Assembly: GCA_050084515.1 (NCBI GenBank)
Contig: CM114274.1
Location: 32,736,001 to 32,800,000, forward strand
Direction of reading: 5' to 3'
Length of the DNA: 64,000 nt
Origin: Blasia pusilla
Lineage: Eukaryota > Marchantiophyta > Marchantiopsida > Blasiales
This document shows positions 49,740-62,501 of the stretch, piece by piece (within the stretch, counting starts at the first letter, position 1; the number at the start of each line of letters is the position of its first letter). A program made the translations under genes and the position numbers. Below the pieces are notes generated by a model that saw only the letters and a program-made list of their open reading frames with translations, was not told the DNA's origin and searched no databases.

Positions 49740-50250
49740 CTCTCTCTACACCATCTCACACCATAGCTCTCAAAGGTGTGTACTCTCTCTCATGTCAAAC
49801 CAAACCCACTCTCCTAATGAAAGGCTTGGATTACACTCACAAGGCAAGGGACCATCGCTCCGCCGCCTCATGCCAAGAGGTTCAACAAAGAGAGAATGAG
49901 CTCTCAAGCTCTCTCTCCTTGAGGTATATCCCTCCCCTCTCCCAAGCTCTCTCCATGGTAACCTTTTCTCCCAAGTCACCTCCTTGGCTCTTGACCTGAT
50001 GTAGGAGGTCAAGGGCCACTTACCAAAAATAGAAAGTCAATCATATACTCAAAATGGTACTTATCTAAAATAGTAAGTTCCTCAACATGGCTCCAAATGA
50101 GCCGAAACGAAGGGGAAACCTACTCTCTCAGGTTTCTCGAGGCCTCAGCAGGTCATCCTCAACCTACTGAGCCTGTCCTCCACTACTCACAAAGTCGCTC
50201 TACTAGATCTCACCGATCTATCCTAAAAGACGTGACAAACATAAGAAGAA
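49740..50250. repeat. Dispersed non-coding repeat, copy 3
   Basis: Third copy of the family at 25950-26770 and 38270-39060. It shares caaacccactctcctaatga, aggcaagg, tgccaagaggttcaacaa, cctccttggctcttgacct, aaaatagtaagttcctcaa and tatcctaaaagacgtgac. It directly follows the TGTCGTGCG-family fragment, separated by about 140 bp. Confidence 0.7.
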
Positions 50251-50299
50251 TGAAAAGTTCAATCTCATCCATTAGTTTTGGAAATTCTTAACGGAAATT

Positions 50300-51800
50300 C
50301 TATATCGACGTATTAAGTGTAAATGAAATCATCATTAAAAGTCCAAACCTTGCTATAAATAACCTCCCATTACGTGACTTGTCTTTGGTATGACCAAAAA
50401 CTCTCTTTCTCCATTTGATTGACTTCAATGTCAATCTAGAACCATAAAGTAGAATAGAAATAGGCTTTGATGATTCTCCTGATCATCTTCCACTCCCCCC
50501 TTCGTAAAAGTAATAAGTTCCATCTCACTAAATATTTCCCCTTGAAGAAACTATGCAAACAGAAATCAAACATTTTCTTGGTGACGTAAGACAGTAATAT
50601 CAAAGAGTGAAAATGATTCCTCAAATCACCATGTACTTAGAAACAAAAAAGAAAATATGGAAACCCAGAAGAGATAAGAAGAAGAAGAAGAAATATAGCT
50701 ATTTGGGGTATGCAACAAAGGGTCATAAATACATACCATACCTTTTCATTAACCCTAATTTTACTCACCTACAATTACAAGTTCATGGATCCTACAAACC
50801 TAGATTAACAAGTACCTTAAATCAACCCACACTCATGTGAATTGAGTGTCGGCTCTATTTGGGGGCATACAAGAGTAGCTCTATTTGGAGCAAGAGTTGT
50901 TGTAGGTCAGTTCAATATTAGTGTATTGTTTTATTGGTGTGGAGTTATCAATATGATATTCTTATATAGATTGGACACCACCATTTGTAGGTTATACTAG
51001 GAGTTGGGAAACGTGGGTGTGCAAGTTATGCCCAATTTGAGATCCAACTTGGCTATTTTTTTACTCTCCTCTTTGGATAGTTCCTTATTCTAGGCTCGAT
51101 TCAATTTGCAGTTGAGAAAGCGACCCTTGATGGACTGTCATGGATTAGGGAAGTAGGATTATGCATGTGCAAAAATCACCAAATAGAGAGTGTTCGGAGA
51201 GAGAAAGGGATAAACCTCACAAAGAGAATAATATTTTTAGACCCCATTCTCTCTTCATGGAACCTTCTTGCATGAGGTGGCAAAGCTATGGCCTTCCATA
51301 TATTGTGAGTAATCAAAACATATCAGAGTGAGTTTGGTTGATTTGATTTCATACTAGAGATCAACTATGGAGTGTCTATGTGACTTATGTTTTGTGATTT
51401 AGAACACATCAAAATATGGCTATAATCAAATATATCTTAGATACCATATTTTGAGTTTTATTGTTCATAAAAATGATATGTAGCATTATGTATATGCACG
51501 ACATCTCCTTCCTCATTATAGAAGATTTAAGACATTATGACCATTTATTTTAGAAGGTTTGAGATGCCTAAATTGACTTCTTAACACTTCAAATAGTGTA
51601 GAGGAAACTTGTGAGTTTCAACTTCATCGTTTTCTTTTGGGAAAGGAGGAACATAACCAACCCTTAGAAAATAAAGCTTCTTGGCCAACTCTTAATGAGT
51701 GAATATTAATATTTTATCTTTGTGATGATGTAGTAGGCTCTAGTGAGAAATTACAATTTTTCATAAGGGAACTTGATTTGCATGTGATCTCTTACCTCAC
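50300..51800. other. AT-rich intergenic DNA
   Basis: No recognisable gene, RNA or element; short open frames only. Confidence 0.4.
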
Positions 51801-51806
51801 AATTAT

Positions 51807-51840
51807 ATGCTCTTTGAACTTATTAAAGTTCAAAGAGCAT
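51807..51840. repeat. Perfect hairpin, 15-bp arms
   Basis: Arms at 51807-51821 (atgctctttgaactt) and 51826-51840 are exact reverse complements around the 4-base loop atta. The last two bases are shared with the larger hairpin that follows. Confidence 0.95.
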
Positions 51841-51913
51841 GTATTAAATTCTATGATTATTATTCAGATGATCTTTGGGATCATCTGAATAATAATCATA
51901 GAATTTAATACAT
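51839..51913. repeat. Perfect hairpin, 35-bp arms
   Basis: Arms at 51839-51873 and 51879-51913 are exact reverse complements over 35 bases, with the 5-base loop tttgg. A perfect stem of this length is much better preserved than neighbouring repeats, so it is recent or selected. It could be a small-RNA precursor, a foldback element or a replication template-switch product. Confidence 0.95.
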
Positions 51914-53299
51914 ATAAGGGTTGAAGAAAATTTATTATAACATGAGTATTAGATGTTAAGGAATGAAGAACTCTCTATAGACACTTTCCCACATCCTAAT
52001 TTTCAAAACAAGTCTTTGTGAATTTCTTTTATTATTGAACAAATTTGTGATGTAGAATTACCTTTACCCTTTTTTCCCTCAAGTAACATAATGCAATTGA
52101 GGTGATGGTTTTTTTCTTTCCTATACTTCTATAACCTTTATAAGAATATAAAATAAAGAGGGATTATGAATATTCGTTTATCTATCCATGTATCAATAAA
52201 AAATTGAAACTTTGATTTCTTTGAAAGCCCACATTTAGGTTGGATTATCATGAAGTTAGAGGCATAGATTCATGTATTATTAAAGATAAATTTAAATTTT
52301 ATTTAAAGGTAGAAATATTAGATTATATCTTTAATTTTGGTATTAAGTAAATAGTTTCCTATATTTTCTTGGAGATTGATACAGTCTTCCATACTGGTCA
52401 AGATGCCATATTTTTATTTTAATAAATAAGAATATATATAACCCTTTGGCCGGTTATAGCCTCATAGGGATAGAAATATGCACAGGTGTACTTGCCATGA
52501 GTTGAATGCATTCCTAAACACAAGTCAGACACCTTAGTCTCCTAGTTGGCATGGATGTATACATGCATATCATGTCCCGATTGCATGGCTCTACATAGGA
52601 AAATAAATGTTTTCCATGTAAAATACATGCATTCAAGTGACAAACACGTTCCCCATAAAAAAAAATAGAAAATTCATAAAAAGAAACTTTTGAGAAAAGC
52701 CAAGCAGAGGCGAATAATATGGCACAAGATAGGACCTTTAGACTCCATATGTGTGGACATTCTTTTTGCCTTTTACATAATGCATGGTATGTGTTGTAGG
52801 ACGGGTCAACATTCATCTATTTGTGCATGATTGCGATTTAATGTCCATGGCAAATTACGGTTCGAGGTTTTACAAGTCCCCACGAAGGTATTGACCAGGT
52901 AAAGTAAGTTGAAGTAATATTCCAATCAATCTACACATATATTTTTTAAATAAGATTGAAGATAATTTTAGTGGAAATAAATAAAACTATTCATTTTTGA
53001 GATAAATAATATTTAAAAAATCATGTAAGCCCACCCAATATAGAATGCTCAACGAGTCTCCACGTAAATATTAGCCATTCCTATGAATTTCATTGAATAC
53101 AAAGTCAATTTTTTGAAATTGGGTCATAAATAATAATAATCTAAAATAAAATACAACATGAAATAACTTAATAAAAGTATGATAGTCTTTTCAAGGTGTT
53201 GGGATTCTTGAGAGAAATAAAAATATTAAGTAAGAGTGAGTAGATATGCATATATATAGTAAATATCTCTCCAATTGTTTTTATATTTGTGAAATTCCA

Positions 53300-53470
53300 T
53301 TTTTGACTGAATATTTTTTACAATGAAAACTTATCTTTTCCCTTGATTTGGGGAATGTACAGAGATATATATTTCCCTAAAATAATATTTTCAAAGAAAT
53401 TATTTCCTCAAATTAGGGGTTTTTCCAATAATATTTTCTTAGTAAAGAATATTCGGTCAAAAATATAAAA
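53300..53470. mobile_element. Imperfect foldback (MITE-like)
   Basis: Left arm atttttgactgaatatttttta (from about 53300) pairs with the right end tactaag...gaatattcggtcaaaaat read in reverse, and similarity continues inward on both sides to about 60 bases per arm with mismatches. AT-rich and non-coding. Target duplication not resolved. Confidence 0.5.
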
Positions 53471-53499
53471 TTATAAATAATTTCATAAATATTTAATAT

Positions 53500-54680
53500 A
53501 ATTTTTTATATCTATGCCCTTTTCCAACTCCCATGAGTCCATGTCTCTGCTAATAAAATAAAATTTCTCTTATTATTTCGGATGATAATTTTGTTCCATC
53601 ATTCTCCAATTTTCCTGCCTTCATGTCATTCAGATTTTTTTAAAATTTCCAAAAATAGAGCTTTATTTTAAATCCTCACCAAACCCAACATTAAAAACTG
53701 ATTCACAATTTTTCCAATAAAATTTACAATATACAAGAGGGAAGAATAATGAAAGGATGAAATAAATGGAGTGTGCCATTATCACACAATGATAATAGAC
53801 ACTCTGTAAAATTTATCTATGTATTTACGGCCTTTACAGATATGTCTCATTTTTTTTCCAGGTCGTTGAGACTATCCATGTATCCTCCAACACATGTTTG
53901 GTAATTTTTTAATAATAGTTCTCCCCTCTCAAGGGCGCACACTGGTTTAGGTACCCAAGTTTCATATACATGCATTACAAGTTGAGAAAATTCACTTATT
54001 ACCTATCAATTTTGGAATTATATCTTCTTCTTTTGTGAAGATGAATATGAAGGAAGGACATATGCATTAGGGATTATGGTCGAATAGAGGTAGAGGCGGC
54101 AAAGATGGTAACATAGTTGGAGAGGATTCGATGATCATATTTTAAGATGGGACAATGCCATTGGCTTCTCTATTTGGAAAGAGACATATGCATTGCAGGT
54201 TTGACATATTGTAGATGGATATATTTTGTGGAGTGCTACACAAGAGATATTGAACAAAGTTGGTTGGTTTTCTTCGTATTGAAGCACCTATCCCATCATC
54301 GAATCCTATGGAATCATTGGAATGGGATGACAAGACAAGGATGATGATGGTGATATCAAGAGAGAGCATATGGAGCGTGGACAAGCTTCATATTGTCTAT
54401 TGTGAGACAATCTCAACCACACACATTCTTCCTTATGAACAACTTTTTCTTGATGGCATGATAAGATGAGGATAGGGATACACAAACATATGATAACGGA
54501 ATATGCAACACCTTTCAAGCAAGAATCATGAGTAGATATCTTGATTTGATACAAACATGGTCAAGGGGGAGGGGAGGGGCTACCATATTTAATTTGGCCT
54601 CTTAGAGAATATTTGGAATTGGAATTAAGTACATTTTGGGTACTTGACCTATGTTGTCTATAGTGTGGAATACTTGTATG
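53500..54680. other. AT-rich intergenic DNA
   Basis: No domain seen in the open frames at 54142-54554 on either strand. Nothing else recognised. Confidence 0.4.
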
Positions 54681-54685
54681 AGGAT

Positions 54686-56390
54686 TGTCGTATGAATACA
54701 CATCTCTATTTACATCTACACACCATACAACACCAATCTTCCCAACTTTTGGGTAGATTCACGTAAACAAAATACACTCATGCATATACCTCGAGACCAC
54801 ACAACAAAATCAGAGTGAAAACGGCTCACACAGACAACTCCACTCTCGAATCTACAACCACATCCATGCTTCATTATGAGGGATGTCATGGTAGATGAGT
54901 CGTAGGGCAAGATAGTATCCAAGCCTTTGAGGGGTCTTGTACTTCCCTATTTTGAGAGGTCATATGTGACTTGCTCTTAGGAGGTGACCTACAAGTGTAG
55001 ATCACCCTTGACCCTTCCCTTTATGAGGAGTGGCAACCTTGGAGAGGTTGACCTTCCTAGCCATGTATGGCTCCACTTGGACCTATAGGGCCGTTGGTTA
55101 GTTGGTAGTTGGTCTCATGAGGGCATCACATGTGTAGTTGCTAGGGAGCTAGTGCATGTGTACTACATGTTGGTAGTGATCTGCTAGGAGGGAGGTGACT
55201 TATGTGTAGAGGTCACCCATGGAGGTGCCCAGGGGGATATACCCCGGATGAAGCTCATTTGGAGCTCATCTCATTAGGATTGCAGACCTGTGTTGGGATC
55301 CGTGATACGATGCAGCTTGGATGTATTGAGCATGGATTCTCTCTTGAAGAGTGGGATAGGAGTGGTCAATAAGGAGATCACACATACTTTGGGTGTCCTT
55401 ATGTACACTTTCTCTTGCTGTTACAACGATGTGTATGTGATTCACGAATATGGTTAATTGGATGAAGCACGCTTGATTGCAGATTTCATCATAGTTTATA
55501 GTGCCTAATCAACTTTATATTGGGGTTTTTGTCCAGTTGTTCATGTGTAGAGATGTTAGGATTCATATGTAGATGGATATTACACATGTGTGTGAATGAC
55601 AACCAATGTATGTTGGCACTGGTGTGTATTTGCACGACAGGGAAGCAGAATGCTAGCACCCTAGTTCCTACTACACACAAAGCAAGAGAGGTGCTCGAAA
55701 GGCTGGACATGAGAATAAAGTTGCATATGGATAAAGTCTATTTCTTCCTCATCTCGTTATGTCTCGTTTCTTCCTCATCCTACCTCCACTCCCTCCCCGC
55801 CCGCCCTTTCCCTGCCTTCCACCATGAACTATAAGTATGGGCCCTCCCTTTTGCAATTCATGTGTGTTGATATTTCCAAAATTGTCTCTCCATGTCTTCA
55901 TAGGGACTGCAAACTTGTCTATATTTATGCAACCATTCATGAGAAAGATGGTTTGTAAAATCCATCTTTCCCTCTCTTATAGCCTTGGGAAGAGCCAAAG
56001 GGGTCTTCCTTCCAAAATAGCCTCTCCAACGGTAACCTACGAGCACATGTTAGCAGGTGATCATTGACTTGGTCGATGAGTCACATGTCCAAAAATAGCA
56101 AAGAAGGGGAATAATGAAAAACGACGCTCCCAAAGCAACGGACTTGTCGTCAATCTTAAACGATGCCTAAGGACGAAGATATACTCAAACTGCCCGTTGA
56201 TCCTCTATGCCATTGGCACAGTGGAACTCTACTTGTCGGCTAACTAAGATGTGACAATTGTCCTACGCATATAGATCACTCAAAAATCCACATCTATACA
56301 CCACAAAACATCGAGCTTCCCAAAACATGGGTAGATCCATTCATAAAACTTCATGCATATACCGCGAGACCACACAACCACCACCTAGTT
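54686..56390. repeat. Compound of TGTCGTGCG-family fragments
   Basis: A left end (tgtcgtatgaatacacatc) at 54686 and an inverted end (gtgtgtatttgcacgaca) ending at 55639 could bound one element of about 950 bp. Next to it, 55645-56100 is the reverse complement of 24795-25000-type sequence, including the TATA-like segment (minus ggctataagagaggg at about 55977). Another left-end-like piece lies at 56247-56390 and shares tcttccca...gggtagat and atgcatatacc(t/g)cgagaccacac with 54735-54810. Boundaries are uncertain because of nesting. Confidence 0.6.
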
Positions 56391-56399
56391 GGCACTTGG

Positions 56400-58250
56400 A
56401 TCCCCAACGTGCCAGCTAGGCGTTCAACGATTGCTTTGAACGAAGTGTGCCCAAGTATAACTTGTGAGTTTCATCAGAATGGACATGTTTTAGGAAGCTA
56501 ACAAGAACAAGGATCCTTCAACAAGGAAAAGACCAGCGTTCTAAATTTTAACCAACCTTAATTACTCTTGTTTCCACTTCTTCCTTTAACAACAAAAACT
56601 CTTCCCTGATTATCCTAGTTAAGATCTCCATGATCTTTGCTGCTAGCTATCCAACATTTGATTACTAAAGTGCTATTTTAACTTCTATTCTCTTCTAAAA
56701 ACTTCTTTATATCATACGATCCTAATTTCTTTCTAATTCACTAATCCTACTAACATTAAGGGGTAGTTGAAAAGCCATTTCATTCCTTGCATTCTCTGCT
56801 ATCTTCACATCTATCATCAAGCTTTCAATCCTATAAACCATAAACTGATAACTCTCTACTTTCACATGTGTGATAGTAACTTTCTTCTCCAATTAACTTG
56901 TAAGTTATTGCCGCCCTACTCCATGGATATACTCACCTCAATTGATCAAACATTCCTCTTAATCTTGCCTATTAAAGTGCATATGATTACCATGCATTAT
57001 CGAAGGAAAATTCCGATCGAAGATGCTCTTAAGCATTTGTACAAAGAATTTGAAGTCTTTTTCAATAATATCTCACACCTCATATCCATTCATTGAATTT
57101 GATCTCAAAGAAGTTGCAAAAACACAGTTGTAAAGTAGTGTTTCATGCACTCATAAACTAGTTATTTTTTGACTTTTTTTCCTGCATTTAGACTCATTTT
57201 TGGATCTATGAAACAGATTTTGAAGGGGAATTTGGCTCCTTCCAATTTTTCCTTGAGGATGGATGTTTTTTTCCTCCTTCGTTTCAAAATATTTGGAAAG
57301 AAAGCATTGGGTTCGACTCCCAATATCATAAAACTTTTCGTGGGGAATAATTGAACTAGATACATGGTTGACATGGTGGGGGCAGCCATGTTGGTAGTAT
57401 GGCTACCCCTACCAAGGTCCTTAATATTCTCGTGAGTTGTAGAAATGGATCTCAAAGTGGTTTCCTTCCTTCACTTTGAGCACAACACACGAACGACTTC
57501 AGTTCTTATTGAGTCCTAAAAATAATATCCATGATTAGAACGTAAAGGGGATTATGAAAAATTGGGTTGTCTAAGCTCTCCTTCTTACGCAGAGGGAATT
57601 TTCCACTTGAAGCTACTATACACTTTTCTGAAGCAAGGTTTAGATTGAGAAGAAGATCATTTGGTCGGTTGTCAACATATATACTTAAGAGACACACTCT
57701 AAAGGAGGATCTTTCTTGATTCCAACTTGAGTGGATGCAATCCCAAGTTCTTTTCTTTCATGTGAACCGTGTTGTGGGTGTTAGTTATCTTGTAATGATA
57801 GACGGCTTCCAATATTCTTGTGTATGCATGATTACTCTTATTTGCAACGGAAGAAGTCACCTCATATGATCTCTTATCCTTGAGTTGGATCATGGATTCA
57901 TTATATTGTACAATGTATTATATTATTTAGAATCTTTTGAATGCCCTTTTAAGAATTTGGAGTTTTGAAGTCTCGTTTCTTGAGATGTGATTAGGTTCCC
58001 AAATATGTGAGCGCAATATGTGCCCATATGTTTGGGAGAATGAAATTTTAATTTGTGATGGAATGAGATATTAATAAGAGGAAGGAGAAAGTGATTTCCA
58101 TTATGTAATCCAAATATATAGTTTTATTATGCTTACATAACTCGGAAATGTCGATGGGAACTAAAAATTTAGGAGATTGGTAGTTTTAAATATTTATTCC
58201 ACTCCCTCGCTTATTTAATCTCTTGATTGTACCTAGTACGAGCATCCCGA
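56400..58250. other. AT-rich intergenic DNA
   Basis: Open frames at 56767-57096 and 57162-57455 have no recognisable motif. No structured repeat was found. Confidence 0.4.
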
Positions 58251-58257
58251 ATGTATG

Positions 58258-58285
58258 GTGTAAGGGAACACGAGATCCCTTACAC
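58258..58285. repeat. Perfect 10-bp stem hairpin
   Basis: gtgtaaggga at 58258-58267 and tcccttacac at 58276-58285 flank the loop acacgaga. It lies just beyond the end of the duplicated lipocalin unit and may mark a junction. Confidence 0.9.
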
Positions 58286-58389
58286 AAGACCTACCACAAG
58301 AAACTCATAGGGGGAGGATTTTCGCACGGTGAAAATGAAGGGATTGTTACAATCCAATCTCACACCCAAAGCCTCAGCTTTAACCAGAA

Positions 58390-60090
58390 TAGTGCAAGGC
58401 TTGGTCTCCATGAGGCATACGTGAAGATCTTCATTTATCCGATGGATTCATGACACTTGTCAGAGGGCTACGCGTCTTGGGAGTCTTGCTCGGGATCCAT
58501 GACTTTGTTTCGAGTTTCGTGGTTGAGGCTTTTGCCCAGGATGAGCTCCACGTCAATGCTCTCATGAGGATTGGTGACTCTCAAGTCGCTTACGGCATTC
58601 TCTATGCTTGTCGACCTAGTTATCTCACTAGAACCATGTGAATGTCTAATCACCTTTCGACCCTCCATAGATTCTTCAATAGGAAGATCCTACAGGTGTT
58701 TAGGATCCGGTTCCTTTGAGTGCCCCATGGGGGAGCTAGCTCGTAGACATGCCTCTTGGCCGATTGCTCTTAGTAGTGTAGGTCTTCTCTCGATGGAATT
58801 AGTGGGACCCTCGGCTTTCTTAGGGAGTAGGGCCATAGAAGCACCCCTTCCTTAATCTAGATTTATGGTTAGGTATAGACCACTTCTTCTAGAGTACGTG
58901 CCTTAGGTTGAGGATGGCATGCTCTTATTACAATCTTCCCTTAGAGCATGTAGAGATTCCCTTCTAGATGAGGCTAGAGTTGTTCACCCTACTTTCTCCC
59001 CCTTAATTACCTCTGGTCAGTCTGGGCTCAAATTTTCCTTGATGGAAGCCCACTTTGAGGCAATTTTTAGAGTCACTTTTTCAGATGAGGCTATTCCTAT
59101 GGAGGTTTGGGGTCGTATTCGCTCTTGCTCCGGAACGGAGGCAGGCTCATGGGTTGGGGTTCGTCCCCTCATCCCGGCTTTGTGTATCGTACCACTTTCC
59201 TACACGAGCGCGATGCGATTCCGACTTAGACTTCCCCAACCATCAATGGTTGGTATGACACACTATGAGTATCGCCGGAGTGTGGATATACTTGGGATGC
59301 ATTTAGCATGCTTTTCAGTTGAGGATGAGAGGATGGCCACTCAAGATGCGGTGCGAGATATTATATTCAGTATTGCTCGCGAGATTGGCTTCCACGTGCA
59401 TGTAGAGAGGCACTACTCCATGCGAGATTCCCTTATCCACGCGTGCTGATCTTAATACGATATGAGAGGATGAGGAGGTAGTGGCGGACGTTGTAGTGAT
59501 GAATCCTATGCGGGAGGTTGTGCGAGCCGAAGTGGTATCACAAGGGAGATTGCTATGAGGAGCAACGGCGACGGTGAAGAAGACCCATCTCTACTGTCGA
59601 CTTAACGATGGACATCGATTTGTCCCCCTAGCCATAGAGATGTATGGGGCTATGGGGGAGAGGTTTGACTCATTCCTTACTAATTGCGCACATCATCTCC
59701 AACCGAGAAATGGGTTGTCAGTAGCTAGTGCGATTCTCTATTGTAGACAACGGGTCTTCATATATAGCTTTGCAGTATGCCCAAGCCAATGGGCTTTTGC
59801 GGCAGGTTGTGGGAGACGCCAACGCTAGAGGCTCACTCAATGGTAGTCATGTTTCTAGAAATGAATTGTCATTATCTAGTACGGGTCTCCATAACTTTGC
59901 AACGTGCCTAAACCAATGAACTTTTACCACGGGTTGTGGGAGACGCCAACGCTAGAGGTCCACTCAATGGTAGTCATGTTTCTATGGGGGTTGTAGATGA
60001 GATTAGCCAATAGGAGGTTGAATCCTTTTGCTATTTCCGGACCCGTGGTGACGTCACTTCATGAACTCTTCGAACCCCTTTTTTTCTGGT
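58390..60090 (+). mobile_element. 5'-truncated plant RT-type retroelement inside the pseudogene
   Basis: Inserted between the parts of the lipocalin copy that correspond to adjacent bases in the intact gene. Plus-strand frames match the region after the catalytic core of a plant reverse-transcriptase repeat family: AQDELHVNALMRIGDSQVAY (about 58529) and ECPMGELARRHASWPIALS (about 58715), then WVGVRPLIPALCI and DAVRDIIFSIAREIGF (59150-59370), then VPLAIEMYGAMGERFDSFL (about 59625) and YIALQYAQANGLL (about 59770). Several frames are used, so it is decayed. RT motifs A-C are absent, which indicates 5' truncation. The family is recognised from memory of plant sequences; its formal clade is not certain. 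Confidence 0.75.
59780..59985. repeat. Direct repeat within the retroelement 3' end, offset 127 bp
   Basis: ggttgtgggagacgccaacg followed by ctagagg, cactcaatggtagtcatgtttct occurs at about 59806 and 59933. The copies are almost identical, so the duplication is younger than most damage in the element. Confidence 0.9.
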
Positions 60091-61214
60091 ATGTTTTCCC
60101 GGGAGGCGCTCGACCACGGCGGGTGGCCATGTTGGGGTCTCGGGACAAAACGAAGAGCGTCTCGTGTACACGAGCGATGCCTCGTAGGCCGCGCTCGCGT
60201 CCCCTTCGAGAGCCAACATCCAGTACTGCCGTGAAGGTCACCTCCAGAGCAGTTCCTGCAGAGCTCGCATTCTGCACTGTTGTGACGGACCGTGCTTCGT
60301 AATCTTTTTTCCTGCCGTCGGTGGGTGCTCTGAATGCTTCCGATGCACCAGCCACTCTCGAAAGAACGCCTTGACTCTCGGCGACCTCCTGCTCCACGGC
60401 CTCGACTCCCGTCTGGAGAAGTTGGACAGCATTCCGCAGCTCCACAGCTGCTTGCGTCGCGAGTCCACCCTTGATCCCATTCGAGATCACCTCTGCACCT
60501 CTTCGCTGGCGTGTGGATGTTAAGGCGTCGCTTATCTCACGAGCCGTGTGGTTGGCGGTCGAGACTGCCTTCAAGAGGGATTCAACATTAGCAGATAGAT
60601 CTCCCTCCCCTTGGCTTATCCTTGAGTTCAGGATCTGTATCTGTCTAACGACCGTCGCAAGGAAGTGAAGCAAATTTCGGATCCTTCGTAGTTGGAGATA
60701 TATGGACAGTTTGGCTTCTTCTTGTGACTGTCCTCGAGCACGTACTCGTTTATCCGCTCATCGTCAATCTGAGTAACTGCCTCGGCGAATGAGGACCCCA
60801 ACACTTTTGAAAAGATGTTGCGCGCTTGCGAGCAGACCCGACCGGTTGCGATGGAAATAAACGTTATGGATTGATTGCCGGGCTTCCCCAGCAAGTAGAT
60901 CGTGTTCCGTATCCCCACTACTTCCCCTTTTCATGGAGCTGGAAGTTGAAGGATACTGTAGTCTGTAGCAAAACGCACGCTTCTCCAAATCCTCGCAGAT
61001 TTTTGAAGTTGGCGGTCGAGCCGATCTCGAACCACCGGCCTCCATACGACGCGATTTGAATCTTATCGAGTGTGGCGAGATCGGGACAAGTTGGTTTCGA
61101 CAGCGCGTTGGCGCAAGAGGAGTTCCCTTCGTCCCTGTACCGCATACAACTCCCCGGACTCCAGAGGTGTAGAAGCAGCATGGTCAGTAGTCCCAATCGA
61201 GCTGTGCACGCCAT

Positions 61215-61880
61215 TCACGGTCTAATCCTCTGCCTGATCGAGATGGTTGGATGCGGGCTGAAACGGTCGTGAGGCTAGCAGCTCAGAACCTCCAAACGAA
61301 TCAGGCCAGAACTTCGTTCAATTTGAGGTGTGCTTTAGTACTCTGCCATCTAAAAGTTTGGGTGCCCCAACTACCAGACGGCAGAGTGCGCGAAACTGCT
61401 CCGCTCGGACTCCCCGCAATTAGAGTCGAAGACAGAGTATCAGTATTTGTACTCGAGCAATCTGCATCCGGTTCAGGGAAGTGCGAACTTCCATACTGCG
61501 TTGGATTACTGGCATCTGAATTCCGCTCCAAGACACTCCAAGATTCGCTGTGCGTGTTGTGTCCATTGTAGATGCGACTTCACCGAGACCTCACTGAACG
61601 TGGGGTTGCGCTAGATGTGGTGGCAGGGGGAGGATGCTGTTATTGCCGTCAAAGAATGCTTTGATCATGAACTTTGCTTCTTCACACGGACTCGCTTCTA
61701 GTATTCTACAGAAGCAGGCTGGAGGACCAGATGAAGGCCCTCACGAAGTCCAGGTGGTGAGATCATGCTCAGCCATAGGAACACCAAACACGTATCCGAA
61801 ATCTTTAACAAAGCTACTCCAGCAGTAGTTTATCGCCCTAGTGTGTGCACCCACCTGAACCAGTTACTTCCCTTCTTTCG
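61215..61880. repeat. Segmental duplication, 5' flank of the pseudogene
   Basis: Aligns with 46869-47660: shared phrases include attt(g)gag(g)tg, ctcgagca(g/a)tctgcatc, cactgaacgtggggt and tgtgtgcacccacctgaa. It shows that the duplicated block included the upstream region. It has lost the TATA candidate. Confidence 0.85.
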
Positions 61881-62501
61881 CGGGCATGTCTGGATGCTGG
61901 TCTTTCGTTTCTTCACAAAGAGACAGTTCCTATATCGTTGAATGCACCCTGTTTTCAACGGTTTTTTCAACCTTCTTTCCTTGAGGTTGAGCGTTTCTAC
62001 ATAGATCCTACAGTGGCAAATCTCGAGAAGCATCGACCACCAGCTCTCCCAAGGATCCACGGGACAAGGCGTTGGGATCTCCACTTATTCTCTTAGTTCA
62101 TTTATTTCTAGATTTAAGGAGGATTGCCTCCCATGGCTTTACACTCTTTGTGACACGTGTAAAAGTAGATAATCCTTCCAGTTGGGGATAGAGGGACACG
62201 TTTGAGCTTAATTCACCCTTGGATTTTTTAACCCGAGGTGGACTTAATTTAACCGTGGGTTTCGGGATGAAGAAAGAATAATTAACTAATTGTTCCCCGT
62301 GTTGATATGCAAGAGGTTATAGCATCACAATCGACGGTCCTGCCCCTTCATGCCTTGGTTTTGCAAAAAGTCCTCCTTCTTGTCAAACGCACCTCCTTGG
62401 CCTAACATAGGAGCACGAAGAGCCACACTTGCGGATCCATTCCTCGCATCAATTAATTAGGTCCACATATCGTTACGATGTGTGTTTTGACATACCACCA
62501 A

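Larger units (their letters stand above)
58320..61214 (-). pseudogene. Duplicated lipocalin pseudogene, split by a retroelement
   Basis: Decayed copy of the lipocalin at 45570-46868. From the ATG at 61214 it keeps the signal peptide, PTCPDLATLDKIQ and GGRWFEIGSTAN, then shifts frame after EACVL. The 60918-60628 frame resumes with IRNTIYLLGKPGNQSI and FSKVLGSSFAEAV; 60673-60059 holds the helical insertion (ILNSRISQGEGDLSANVESL). The C-terminal coding part is broken: homology stops near 60094, is interrupted by about 1.7 kb of foreign DNA, and resumes at about 58386-58320 (antisense of HGENEGIV). At least two frameshifts and the insertion abolish a full product. Confidence 0.92.
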
